Part shown: positions 17,638 to 25,610 of the stretch, piece by piece
How the letters are laid out: each line of letters opens with the position of its first letter
Numbering within the stretch: position 1 is the stretch's first letter
NCBI RefSeq assembly: GCF_014206875.1
Contig: NZ_JACIJO010000002.1
Location: 1,292,006-1,356,005, forward strand
Source of the DNA: Algoriphagus iocasae
GTDB taxonomy: Bacteria; Bacteroidota; Bacteroidia; Cytophagales; Cyclobacteriaceae
Length of the DNA stretch: 64,000 nt
Direction: 5' to 3'
The notes under the pieces: model-generated
What the model was told of the DNA's origin: nothing
Seen by the model: only the letters and a program-made list of their open reading frames with translations
The model's database searches: none
Made by a program: the position numbers and the translations under genes

Positions 17638-18153
17638 AGGGCGTAAGTTTCTTTAACGATTTAAATTATAGTTCTTTTCGGATAATGAAACAAAGAATTA
17701 TAGCAACAGCATTATTTGGAAACAATCGGTAGTCAACTAATTAGAATTGGTGGTTAGGAGGTTTTCATTTTCTTTCGAATTGACTCGAAAGTGGGTTTAT
17801 TATCTACCCAATCCCCAATTTGGGGAGTGGATTTCCGATTTTTTAAAATATACCAGCCAAAAGGGGGGCTGTCTGTGACAGCTTGTCAGTAAAAAACAGG
17901 ATGATCAAAAGTATCTATTGTACTTTATCTAGAAATAATTTTAATTATTCCAATTCTACAATTGCTTTATACAAATTGCCTCTTTCGGTACGAAGGTTGT
18001 TTCTTTAACGCGTGTCATAATTAAATTTGACTTCTAATAATCAGATATTCAGCTTAAAACAATAGAAATTCAATTCTGATTTATTTTCAACTAACATTTC
18101 CATACGGGTGATCTTAGTTTGGAAAAAATCAATTTATTATAAAAAAAATAAAA
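17638..18153. promoter_or_regulatory. Divergent control region between doxX and argB, with three palindromes
   Basis: There is no gene here. Three perfect inverted repeats lie within 111 bases: CTTTCGA/TCGAAAG at 17772-17791 (6-base spacer), TCCCCAA-T-TTGGGGA at 17812-17826 and GCTGTC/GACAGC at 17868-17882 (3-base loop). The first two look like dimeric operators and the third like an RNA hairpin. No recognised riboswitch or ArgR box was identified, and promoter elements for argB are not clear. Confidence 0.5.
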
Positions 18154-18969
18154 ATGTCAAATCAAAGAATTCTCATCAAATATGGTGGGAATGCGATGAT
18201 CAACCCAGACTTACAAGATGAGATTGCCAAGCAAATCTATAAGCTTCAGCAATCTGGTTTCGAAGTCATTATGGTACACGGAGGTGGGCCATTTATTAAC
18301 AAAGCCTTAGAAAAAGCAGCCATCCAGTCTCATTTTGTGGATGGTCTCAGGGTGACCGAACAATTGGCTTTTTCTGAAATCCAAAAAGCTTTGATAGGAG
18401 AAGTCAATGCCAATCTGATTTCCACCCTCACAAAAAATCAATTGAAAGCTGTTGGTCTTTCCGGAAAAGATGCAGGGATGGTCAAAGCAAAAAAATACAG
18501 ACATCTGACTGCCGAGGGCAAAGAGGTGGATTTAGGGTTAGTTGGAGAAATCACTGACATCGATACCGAGTTGCTCGACACACTTTGCAAGGCCGGCTAC
18601 GTACCGGTAGTCGCTTGTATAGCGGATGGAGCAGATGGGCAAAGCTACAATATCAATGCGGATACTTTTGCAGGAAAATTGGCCGCTGCAGTAAATGCGG
18701 ATCAGTTTATTGTTTTGACGGATGTAGATGGACTCTTTTTAAATTATCCAGACCCATCTTCTATCATTTTTCAACTGAACGAGGCACAGGTCAATGAACA
18801 TATGGGAAGTACCATCAAAGGTGGAATGATTCCCAAGATCAAATCTTGCGTGCTTGCATTGCAAGAAGGAGTGAATAAATCCATTATTCTCAATGGAACG
18901 AAACCGGAGCAAATCACAAGCTATGCGGTGGATGGAAAGCAAGTAGGAACAACTTTGACACTCAATTAG
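18154..18969 (+). CDS. argB: Acetylglutamate kinase
   Basis: A 271-residue amino-acid kinase. It phosphorylates N-acetyl-L-glutamate with ATP, the second step of arginine synthesis, in the cytoplasm. Visible motifs are ILIKYGGNAMIN (phosphate-binding Lys/Gly), VHGGGPFINKALEK, AVGLSGKDAGMVKAKK, INADTFAGKLAAAVNADQFI and LTDVDGLFL. It has no N-terminal extension of the arginine-sensitive hexameric type, so it may not be feedback-inhibited in the classic way; that is inference. It is the first gene of argB-argD-argC-argJ, with three bases to argD. Confidence 0.95.
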   Translation: MSNQRILIKYGGNAMINPDLQDEIAKQIYKLQQSGFEVIMVHGGGPFINKALEKAAIQSHFVDGLRVTEQLAFSEIQKALIGEVNANLISTLTKNQLKAVGLSGKDAGMVKAKKYRHLTAEGKEVDLGLVGEITDIDTELLDTLCKAGYVPVVACIADGADGQSYNINADTFAGKLAAAVNADQFIVLTDVDGLFLNYPDPSSIIFQLNEAQVNEHMGSTIKGGMIPKIKSCVLALQEGVNKSIILNGTKPEQITSYAVDGKQVGTTLTLN

Positions 18970-18972
18970 ACT

Positions 18973-20166
18973 ATGACAAATCAAGATTTATATCAAAAAG
19001 ACAAAGAGAATTATCTGCCAACCTTTAACCGGTTTCCTTTAGCTTTTATCAAGGGAAAAGGAAGTCGACTTTGGGATGCAAATGGCAAAGAATACATTGA
19101 TTTACTGGCAGGAATTGCTGTAAACAATGTGGGGCATTGTCATCCAAAAGTGGTGGAAGCCATCCAAAAGCAAACAGCTGAATTGATGCATATCTCCAAC
19201 TTTTTTGTCAGCCCACAGCAAGTAGCTTTGAGTGAATTGCTGGTAAAAATCTCTGGTTTGGATCGTGTTTTTTTGACAAATAGCGGTGCTGAATCAGTGG
19301 AAGGAGCAATGAAAATTGCCAGAAGATTTGCTCATAAAAATGGTAGAGGAGGAAAAATCATTTCCATGCAAAATTCATTTCATGGAAGAACTTTAGCAAC
19401 AATCGCAACAGGTCAAGAAAAGTATCAAAAAGGCTTTGAACCTATCCCAGTAGGATTTTCACAAGTGCCTTTTAATGATCTGGAGGCAGTGCAATCTGCA
19501 ATTGATAAAGATACCGCAGCAGTAATCTTGGAGCCTGTGCAAGGTGAAGGAGGGGTGATTCCTGTTGAAAAAGCCTATTTAGAAGGATTAAGAAAGCTCT
19601 GTGATGAAACTGGAGTTCTATTGATTTTTGATGAAATCCAGTGTGGAATCGGAAGAACTGGGAAGTGGTTTGCAAAAGATCACTTTGGGGTTCAGCCGGA
19701 TATTATGACTTTGGCCAAAGGCCTTGGTGGAGGCATGCCGATCGGAGCTTTTTTATGTAATGAAAAGGTAGCTGAAGCTATCGAATTTGGTGATCATGGA
19801 ACGACCTTCGGAGGAAATCCTTTGGCAGCGGCTTCAGCGATTGCTACTATCGAAACTATCGCAGAAAATCAGCTTTGCAAACGAGCAACTGAAACCGGTG
19901 CTTGGCTGAAAGAGAAGATGCAGGAGCTTATTGAAAAGCACGAGGAGCTGGAATCTATCAGAGGCTTAGGCTTGATGCTCGGAGTGAAATTAAAGTCACC
20001 GGGAGCACCTTTGGTAAAACAACTCCTAGAAGAGGGGATCATAGCCAATGCGACTGCGGTAAATATTTTAAGACTAGTTCCAGCCTTGAATATTTCGAAG
20101 GAAGATCTTCAGATTTTCTTAGATAAGCTGGATGAAATTTTAATCGAAACAAAAATTACTTCCTAA
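18973..20166 (+). CDS. argD: Acetylornithine aminotransferase
   Basis: A 397-residue class-III PLP aminotransferase that converts N-acetylglutamate semialdehyde to N-acetylornithine with glutamate. Motifs are LLAGIAVNNVGHCHPKVVEA, FLTNSGAESVEGAMKIAR, NSFHGRTLATIATGQ, LIFDEIQCGIGRTGKWFA and MTLAKGLGGGMPIGAF, where Lys249 binds PLP. The C-terminal NILRLVPALNISKEDL is typical of ArgD. Related enzymes act on ornithine or gamma-aminobutyrate, but the position between argB and argC (one base before argC) settles the assignment. Confidence 0.95.
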   Translation: MTNQDLYQKDKENYLPTFNRFPLAFIKGKGSRLWDANGKEYIDLLAGIAVNNVGHCHPKVVEAIQKQTAELMHISNFFVSPQQVALSELLVKISGLDRVFLTNSGAESVEGAMKIARRFAHKNGRGGKIISMQNSFHGRTLATIATGQEKYQKGFEPIPVGFSQVPFNDLEAVQSAIDKDTAAVILEPVQGEGGVIPVEKAYLEGLRKLCDETGVLLIFDEIQCGIGRTGKWFAKDHFGVQPDIMTLAKGLGGGMPIGAFLCNEKVAEAIEFGDHGTTFGGNPLAAASAIATIETIAENQLCKRATETGAWLKEKMQELIEKHEELESIRGLGLMLGVKLKSPGAPLVKQLLEEGIIANATAVNILRLVPALNISKEDLQIFLDKLDEILIETKITS

Positions 20167-20167
20167 G

Positions 20168-21211
20168 ATGAGTCATCAAAAATTAAAAGTTGCCATCGTA
20201 GGTGCCTCAGGATTTACAGGGTCAGAATTGGCGAGATTATTATTAAACCATCCGGATGTGACCATCTCGATGATCACTTCTGAGTCGCATGTTGGAAAAC
20301 CATTTTCCGATTTGCATCCGCAGTTTTTTAATAGGCTGGATATTCCTTTGGTGAGCGCCGACGAGGTAGACCAACAACAATTGGATGTGATTTTCTTGGC
20401 TTTGCCACATGGCGTTTCGATGGATTTCGTTTCGAAGTGGAAAGATCTGGGAGCTAAAATCATTGATTTATCAGGTGATTTCAGGCTTTCTTCCAAAGAA
20501 GTTTATGAAGAATGGTATCAAAAGAAACACAGTTTTCCAGAAGGGTTTGAAGGTGCAGTTTATGGATTGCCTGAGTTGTATTCAAAGCAGATATCTGATG
20601 CCAATTTAGTAGCCAATCCTGGCTGCTATCCGACGGCATCCATTTTGAGTTTGGCCCCGCTTTTTGCACAGCAGATTGTGGTAGAAGATTCGGTGATCAT
20701 CGATGCAAAATCCGGATTGACGGGAGCAGGAATCAAGGCGAATGCGACAACTCATTTCTCCAATGTCAATGAGAATTTTAAAGCGTATGGCATCGCGGGT
20801 CATAGGCATACCATTGAGATCGAAGAGCAACTTGGAGGGTTGGCAGGTTCATCTGCCAATGTGCAATTTACTCCTCATCTTCTGCCTGTAGACCGAGGGA
20901 TTTTGGTGACAGCTTACGCCAAAGTAACCGAAGAAATGGATCAGGAGAAATTACGATCGATTTATCAGGACTTCTATCAGGATAAGCCTTTTGTTAGACT
21001 TCGAAATCAGGCTCCAGGCATCAAAGATGTACGAGGAAGCCATTTTTGTGATGTTTTTCCTGTTTGGGACGAAAGAACAAATAGAGTCATTGTGCTCTCA
21101 GCCATAGATAATTTATTAAAAGGAGCAGCCAGTCAGGCTGTTCATAATATGAACTTGATGTTTGACTTGCCAGAGGCAACAGGCTTAAATCAAATTCCAC
21201 TTAAACCTTAA
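20168..21211 (+). CDS. argC: N-acetyl-gamma-glutamyl-phosphate reductase
   Basis: A 347-residue NADPH-dependent reductase that makes N-acetylglutamate semialdehyde from the phosphate formed by ArgB. The N-terminal Rossmann motif is VAIVGASGFTGSELARLLLN. Catalytic Cys153 is in VANPGCYPTASIL, and the catalytic histidine is probably in GIAGHRHTIEIE. The C-terminus has VFPVWDERTNRVIVLSAIDN. Its place after argD, with one base between, supports tight cotranscription. It is of normal length and intact. Confidence 0.95.
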   Translation: MSHQKLKVAIVGASGFTGSELARLLLNHPDVTISMITSESHVGKPFSDLHPQFFNRLDIPLVSADEVDQQQLDVIFLALPHGVSMDFVSKWKDLGAKIIDLSGDFRLSSKEVYEEWYQKKHSFPEGFEGAVYGLPELYSKQISDANLVANPGCYPTASILSLAPLFAQQIVVEDSVIIDAKSGLTGAGIKANATTHFSNVNENFKAYGIAGHRHTIEIEEQLGGLAGSSANVQFTPHLLPVDRGILVTAYAKVTEEMDQEKLRSIYQDFYQDKPFVRLRNQAPGIKDVRGSHFCDVFPVWDERTNRVIVLSAIDNLLKGAASQAVHNMNLMFDLPEATGLNQIPLKP

Positions 21212-21224
21212 CGGGAAAAAGAAA

Positions 21225-22436
21225 ATGATTCAGAATATTACGAATGTACGAGGAATAAAATGTTGGGGAGCGCATACCGGCGTGAAGTCGATGAAGCGTG
21301 ATTTGGCGATTATCTATTCTGAAGTTCCGGCTGCTGCCGCAGGAACTTTGACACAGAATAAAGTAAGGGCAGAGCCTATCAAAATCACAGAAAGAAATCT
21401 GAAAGACAACAAGGCTCAGGTGATCATTTGCAACGCAGGAAATGCCAATGCATGTACTGGAGACCAAGGTCGGGAAGGAGCCGAGGCAATGGTGAGAACT
21501 ACTGCTGAATTGTTGGGGATTTCAGAAGAAGACGTGATTGTTGCCTCGACAGGAATCATCGGAGTCGAATTTCCTACGGAAGATGTAGTGGAAGGCTTAA
21601 AAGTGAATATCCCGAAATTGAGCGACGAACTTAAAGCAGGTTCTTTTGTGGCTAATGCGATTTTGACGACAGATACCTTTGCCAAAGAAGGGTTTATCGA
21701 GTTTAAACACGAAGGTGAAACGATTAATCTTGCTGGCGTTGCCAAAGGTTCAGGAATGATTCATCCGAATATGGCGACCATGTTAGCCTTTATCGTGACG
21801 GATTTTAATATCGATGAAAAGTTACTTCAAGAAACAGTCACATATTGTGTGGACCGCTCATTTAATATGATTACTGTGGATGGCGATACTTCCACCAATG
21901 ATATGGTTGCCGTGATGGCTAATGGTCTAGCCGGAAATAGAAAGGTAACAAGCAAGGATGATCCTGGATACGAAGTTTTTCAGGAGAAATTATTAGAGAT
22001 CTTAACCCATTTGGCTAAGCTGATCGTCTCTGACGGAGAAGGTGCATCCAAGTTTATTGAGTACAAGGTAACGAAAGCCAAATCTGAGCAAATTGCCAGA
22101 TCATTGATTAGAGCGATTTCAGACTCTACCTTGGTCAAAACAGCCATGTTTGGTAGAGATCCGAATTGGGGAAGAATTGTTGCCGCATGTGGCAATGCTG
22201 GTGTTCCTTTCAATTATAAAAAAGTCAATTTATTCATTGGGGATCAAAACCATTTGGTTCAGGTTTTGGATAAAGGAAATCCGATGGAATTTGATAAGGC
22301 ATATATGAAAAAATTACTTCGAGAATCTCAGATTCAGGTACTTCTTGAGTTGAATTCTGGAGAAGAAGAAGGTATCGGGTGGGGATCTGACTTGACGACT
22401 GATTATGTCATGTTTAATTCAGTTTATACTACTTGA
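21225..22436 (+). CDS. argJ: Ornithine acetyltransferase (ArgJ), glutamate N-acetyltransferase
   Basis: A 403-residue N-terminal-nucleophile protein. ArgJ moves the acetyl group from N-acetylornithine to glutamate and so recycles it; bifunctional forms also use acetyl-CoA. Self-cleavage occurs before the threonine of MIHPNMATMLAF (Thr185). Other features are GVKSMKRDLAIIYSEVPAAA near the start, GRDPNWGRIVAACGNAG and the C-terminal GWGSDLTTDYVMFNS. Having ArgJ means this genome uses the cyclic acetylated route, unlike Bacteroides, which uses succinylated intermediates. argF, argG and argH are not in the window. Confidence 0.95.
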   Translation: MIQNITNVRGIKCWGAHTGVKSMKRDLAIIYSEVPAAAAGTLTQNKVRAEPIKITERNLKDNKAQVIICNAGNANACTGDQGREGAEAMVRTTAELLGISEEDVIVASTGIIGVEFPTEDVVEGLKVNIPKLSDELKAGSFVANAILTTDTFAKEGFIEFKHEGETINLAGVAKGSGMIHPNMATMLAFIVTDFNIDEKLLQETVTYCVDRSFNMITVDGDTSTNDMVAVMANGLAGNRKVTSKDDPGYEVFQEKLLEILTHLAKLIVSDGEGASKFIEYKVTKAKSEQIARSLIRAISDSTLVKTAMFGRDPNWGRIVAACGNAGVPFNYKKVNLFIGDQNHLVQVLDKGNPMEFDKAYMKKLLRESQIQVLLELNSGEEEGIGWGSDLTTDYVMFNSVYTT

Positions 22437-22453
22437 TTTATATCCAATCATGC

Positions 22454-22491
22454 AAAAAAAATCCTGCTTCGGAAGAAGCAGGATTTTTTTT
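22454..22491. terminator. Bidirectional terminator after argJ
   Basis: ATCCTGCTT (22461-22469) pairs with AAGCAGGAT (22476-22484) around a 6-base loop, with an A-run before and a T-run after. It can therefore end both argJ (+) and the converging Uma2 gene (-). Confidence 0.9.
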
Positions 22492-22494
22492 GAG

Positions 22495-23103
22495 CTAATC
22501 AATATTGCTAAAAAACTCTTCCAGATCCAGCTCAAAACCATGTATCACATTAGATTTAATGATATCTCCATGCGAAAAAAGTTTACTTGGCTGATATTTA
22601 CCTTCAATCAAATTATAAATAACCAAGGTTTCTTCAGAAGGATGAATAATCCAATATTCTTGTACTTCTGATTCCTCGTAGACTTCGTACTTATTCTTTA
22701 ATTCCTTTTTATTGCTGCCTGGTGAAAGCACTTCTACAATTAGATCAGGAGCACCTAAACAACCCGCTTCGTCTAGCTTTGAGCGATCACAGACTACACA
22801 TATGTCAGGCTGAACCACTGTGAATATATCCTCATCCTTTTTAGAATGGACAGGTAGGCGAACGTCAAAGGGGGCAATAAAGACTTTGCAGTTTTTACCT
22901 TCTAAGTGCTGCAATATCTTGGAAAAAAGTAAGCCAGCCACTTCCTGATGTTTTCTCCTTGGCGCTGCTGCAGCAGAGCGAAATACTTTACCTTTGATGA
23001 GCTCGACCATTTCATCAATTTCCCAAGTCAGATAGTCAGCATAAGAATAAGTTCCGTATTCCGTAAATGGCTCTTTTACAAGGTCTTTCTCTTCAGATTC
23101 CAT
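22495..23103 (-). CDS. Uma2-family putative endonuclease (DUF820)
   Basis: A 202-residue protein of the Uma2/DUF820 family, which has a PD-(D/E)xK nuclease-like fold. Visible are VAGLLFSKILQHLEGKNCKV, VVQPDICVVCDRSKL, APDLIVEVLSPGSNKKELKN (the Asp and Glu of the fold) and YEESEVQEYWIIHPSEE. No specific target is known for the family, which is very expanded in cyanobacteria and scattered in Bacteroidota. It is convergent with argJ and separated from the hydroxyproline cluster by about 100 bases, so a functional link to either is not indicated. Confidence 0.87.
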   Translation of the reverse strand: MESEEKDLVKEPFTEYGTYSYADYLTWEIDEMVELIKGKVFRSAAAAPRRKHQEVAGLLFSKILQHLEGKNCKVFIAPFDVRLPVHSKKDEDIFTVVQPDICVVCDRSKLDEAGCLGAPDLIVEVLSPGSNKKELKNKYEVYEESEVQEYWIIHPSEETLVIYNLIEGKYQPSKLFSHGDIIKSNVIHGFELDLEEFFSNID

Positions 23104-23208
23104 AGTGGTAAGTTAAGAAAAGAGCTTGAGAATTTTACTAATAATTCATCTAAATAATTAGTACTATAACTGCGATCTTTCTTGTACTTTATGGTTTCAA
23201 GAAAATGG

Positions 23209-24456
23209 TTAATTGTATCTCCCAACCTTAAAACCTGAGATTTCCATAGAGGAATCTTTTTGCTGATGCAATTCGCTGATGATTTTGCCGGAGGCAGGAG
23301 CCAAACTTACTCCCATCATAGAATGTCCGGAATTCACCAAAACATTGGATAAGCCGGGTGCAAAGCCGATATAAGGAAGACCATCTGGAGAGCAAGGTCT
23401 AAGACCTTTCCAGATTTTATTTTCCTCTGGGAATTTTGCCTCAAAGGAAGGATAATAGCGGTTGATCGATTCGTAAATTCCTTTTACACGATTAATGTTG
23501 ATTTTCTGATTGGTACCGGCAATTTCCATGGTTCCACCAAAACGGATTTGAGAACCATATGGGCTTACTGCCACTTTCATTTCAGTCAATATAGAAGCCT
23601 GCAAAATTTCGGGTTTATTTTCCTGAATGAAGGAATAGCCTTTTCCTCCCATCATTGGTAAATAAAAACCGAGCATTTTCGCTAATTCTCCAGACCAGGA
23701 TCCTCCACAGAGAATGACTTTTTCCGTTTCGATTTTTCCTTTGTCTGTCAAAACTGCGTTCACAGAATTCCCGACTTTTTCAAAACCATGCACTTCGGTG
23801 TTTGAAAGAAATTTCACGCCCTTCTCTTCAAGATAGCTTTTTAGAAAACCGTATAATTTCCCCGGATCCAAATGTGCATCACCGGGAAACATCACAGCTC
23901 CTCGAGCTTTTACCTCCAGGTTTGGTTCTATTTTTTTGATGTCTTCAGGACTGAGAATATCTGCCTCCAATCCGTGTTTTCTTGCCAGATGAGCAAATTC
24001 TATTTCTTCTTTTTCAATGGCTTCGGTTTGGTAAATCATCATCAAGCCTTTTTCCTGCAAGGCAATTGCTGAAGAACGATGCTCGTCCCGAAACTCCTGA
24101 TACAATACTTTGCTTAGTAAGCTGAGATTCTTTAGAAATGGTATGCTTCGTTCTACATGGGCCGGATTTGCCGATCTAAAAAACTGCAAACACCATTTCA
24201 ATAATTTCGCATCCAATCGAGGGTGAATATAAAAGGGACTTTTAGATGAAAACATCCAGGAAATTCCTTTGCTGATCATCCCGGGAGCAGCCAATGGGAT
24301 AATATGACTAGGCACAATCATACCTGCGTTCCCAGTGGAGCAGTTTTGGAGCATGTCTCCCTTGTCGATAACTTGCACTTCAATCCCTTCTTTTTGAAGG
24401 AAATAGGCCGAGAAAAGTCCAACTATTCCGCCGCCGATGATAAGGGTTGGTTTCAT
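23209..24456 (-). CDS. FAD-dependent D-amino-acid (D-4-hydroxyproline) dehydrogenase
   Basis: A 415-residue DadA/DAAO-type flavoprotein. The start is set at the ATG at 24456 because LIIGGGIVGLFSAYFLQKEG, the FAD-binding GxGxxG motif, follows at once. The frame remains open upstream only because it runs through the GTAC repeat. C-terminal motifs are WKGLRPCSPDGLPYIG and VLVNSGHSMMGVSLAPASGK. In the hydroxyproline route it would oxidise D-4-hydroxyproline to pyrroline-4-hydroxy-2-carboxylate and feed electrons to the respiratory chain. Sequence alone allows other D-amino acids; the neighbouring epimerase and deaminase give the specific assignment. Confidence 0.87.
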   Translation of the reverse strand: MKPTLIIGGGIVGLFSAYFLQKEGIEVQVIDKGDMLQNCSTGNAGMIVPSHIIPLAAPGMISKGISWMFSSKSPFYIHPRLDAKLLKWCLQFFRSANPAHVERSIPFLKNLSLLSKVLYQEFRDEHRSSAIALQEKGLMMIYQTEAIEKEEIEFAHLARKHGLEADILSPEDIKKIEPNLEVKARGAVMFPGDAHLDPGKLYGFLKSYLEEKGVKFLSNTEVHGFEKVGNSVNAVLTDKGKIETEKVILCGGSWSGELAKMLGFYLPMMGGKGYSFIQENKPEILQASILTEMKVAVSPYGSQIRFGGTMEIAGTNQKININRVKGIYESINRYYPSFEAKFPEENKIWKGLRPCSPDGLPYIGFAPGLSNVLVNSGHSMMGVSLAPASGKIISELHQQKDSSMEISGFKVGRYN

Positions 24457-24460
24457 ATTT

Positions 24461-24536
24461 AAGTACCAAGTACTAGGTACAAAGTACCAAGACAAGCCGA
24501 TAGGACTTTTTACTTGGTACTTTGTACTTCGTACAA
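24461..24536. repeat. GTAC array with 7-base period, inverted arms
   Basis: GTAC starts at 24463, 24470, 24477 and 24484 (left) and at 24517, 24524 and 24531 (right), each exactly seven bases apart. Arms 24468-24491 and 24513-24536 are 24-base inverted repeats with about four mismatches around a 21-base spacer. It fills the intergenic space between the epimerase stop and the dehydrogenase start and could form a long mRNA hairpin within the operon. Confidence 0.88.
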
Positions 24537-24537
24537 T

Positions 24538-25542
24538 TTATATTACTTGGAATCCATGTACGTATGGATCGTCGTCGTCCAGAATGATTGTATTGTATCC
24601 GTAAACTTTTGCCCAGCCTTCGATACTTGGAATGATAGCTGGCTTGCCGGCGATTTCAGTTTCTTCTTCGATTCTGCCAATAAACTTAGAGCCGATGAAA
24701 CTTTCATGAATGAAGTCTTCTCCTGGTTTTAAAAGGCCTTTTGCATACCATTGGGCCAATCTTGCCGAAGTTCCTGTACCACAAGGAGACCTGTCAATTG
24801 CTTTGTCTCCATAGAACACAGCATTTCTTGCGGTACTTTTAGGGTCAAGGGTTTTTCCAGTCCAAAGGATGTGGGAAAGACCTCGGATTTGATCATGCTC
24901 AGGGTGAATAAAATCAAACTTCTCATTCATTTTCTTTCGAAGAGATCTCGCCATCGAAATCAATTGCTCGGCTTTGAAATGCTCTAATCCCGGGAAGTTT
25001 TCCTGCGGATCCACAATGCAATAGAAGTTTCCACCGTAGGCTACATCTACAGTCAGTTTGCCTAATTCATCGGACTCAATCTCTAAGCCTTCTGCTGCCA
25101 AAAAACTTTTGACATTGGTCAGCTTTACTGATTTTACTTTTTTTCCTTCCTGCTTATACTCTACCAAAACAAGCCCGGCGGGCGTTTCTAGCCTCAGCTG
25201 GCCTGGAGTTTTTGGATAGATTAATCCTTCCTCGATCGCAATAGTCACCGTCCCAATGGTACCATGACCACACATGGCCAAGCAACCGCTGGTTTCGATG
25301 AATAATACTGCAACGTCATTTTCCGGATTATGAGGAGGGAAAAGCATGGAGCCGGACATCATATCATGACCTCTTGGCTCCAACATCAAACCAGTCCGGA
25401 TCCAATCCAGATTCTCTAGAAAATACTGGCGTTTTTCCAGCATGTTATTTCCTTTTAGGAAAGGAACTCCACCGGAAACCACCCGCACCGGATTCCCACA
25501 GGTATGTGCATCAATGCAGGAGAAAGTGTGTCGTGTTGACAT
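24538..25542 (-). CDS. 4-hydroxyproline 2-epimerase (proline racemase family)
   Basis: A 334-residue proline racemase-family protein. Both catalytic cysteines are present: Cys91 in MCGHGTIG and Cys254 in DRSPCGTGTSARLA. That marks an epimerase or racemase rather than the trans-3-hydroxyproline dehydratase, in which the first Cys is Thr. It converts trans-4-hydroxy-L-proline to cis-4-hydroxy-D-proline, the entry step of the pathway. It lies between the aldehyde dehydrogenase (68 bases upstream) and the D-amino-acid dehydrogenase. Proline racemase is the alternative, but the complete neighbouring pathway favours hydroxyproline. Confidence 0.9.
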   Translation of the reverse strand: MSTRHTFSCIDAHTCGNPVRVVSGGVPFLKGNNMLEKRQYFLENLDWIRTGLMLEPRGHDMMSGSMLFPPHNPENDVAVLFIETSGCLAMCGHGTIGTVTIAIEEGLIYPKTPGQLRLETPAGLVLVEYKQEGKKVKSVKLTNVKSFLAAEGLEIESDELGKLTVDVAYGGNFYCIVDPQENFPGLEHFKAEQLISMARSLRKKMNEKFDFIHPEHDQIRGLSHILWTGKTLDPKSTARNAVFYGDKAIDRSPCGTGTSARLAQWYAKGLLKPGEDFIHESFIGSKFIGRIEEETEIAGKPAIIPSIEGWAKVYGYNTIILDDDDPYVHGFQVI

Positions 25543-25610
25543 GTAATCTTTGTTAGTCGCTATTGGACTTTTTATTTCAGTAATAAACCTAGAGTGTTCC
25601 TTTTAAAAGG

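Noticed and set aside
22495..23103. Uma2 protein as part of a mobile element or restriction system
   Set aside because: No methylase, transposase or repeats flank it; it is a stand-alone family member between a terminator and the hydroxyproline operon.
24456..24495. Longer N-terminus of the D-hydroxyproline dehydrogenase
   Set aside because: The extra 13 codons are translated GTAC repeat, and the FAD motif begins directly after the ATG at 24456.
24461..24536. CRISPR-like array
   Set aside because: Units are seven bases without unique spacers, no cas genes are nearby and the arms are inverted. It is a palindromic repeat, not CRISPR.
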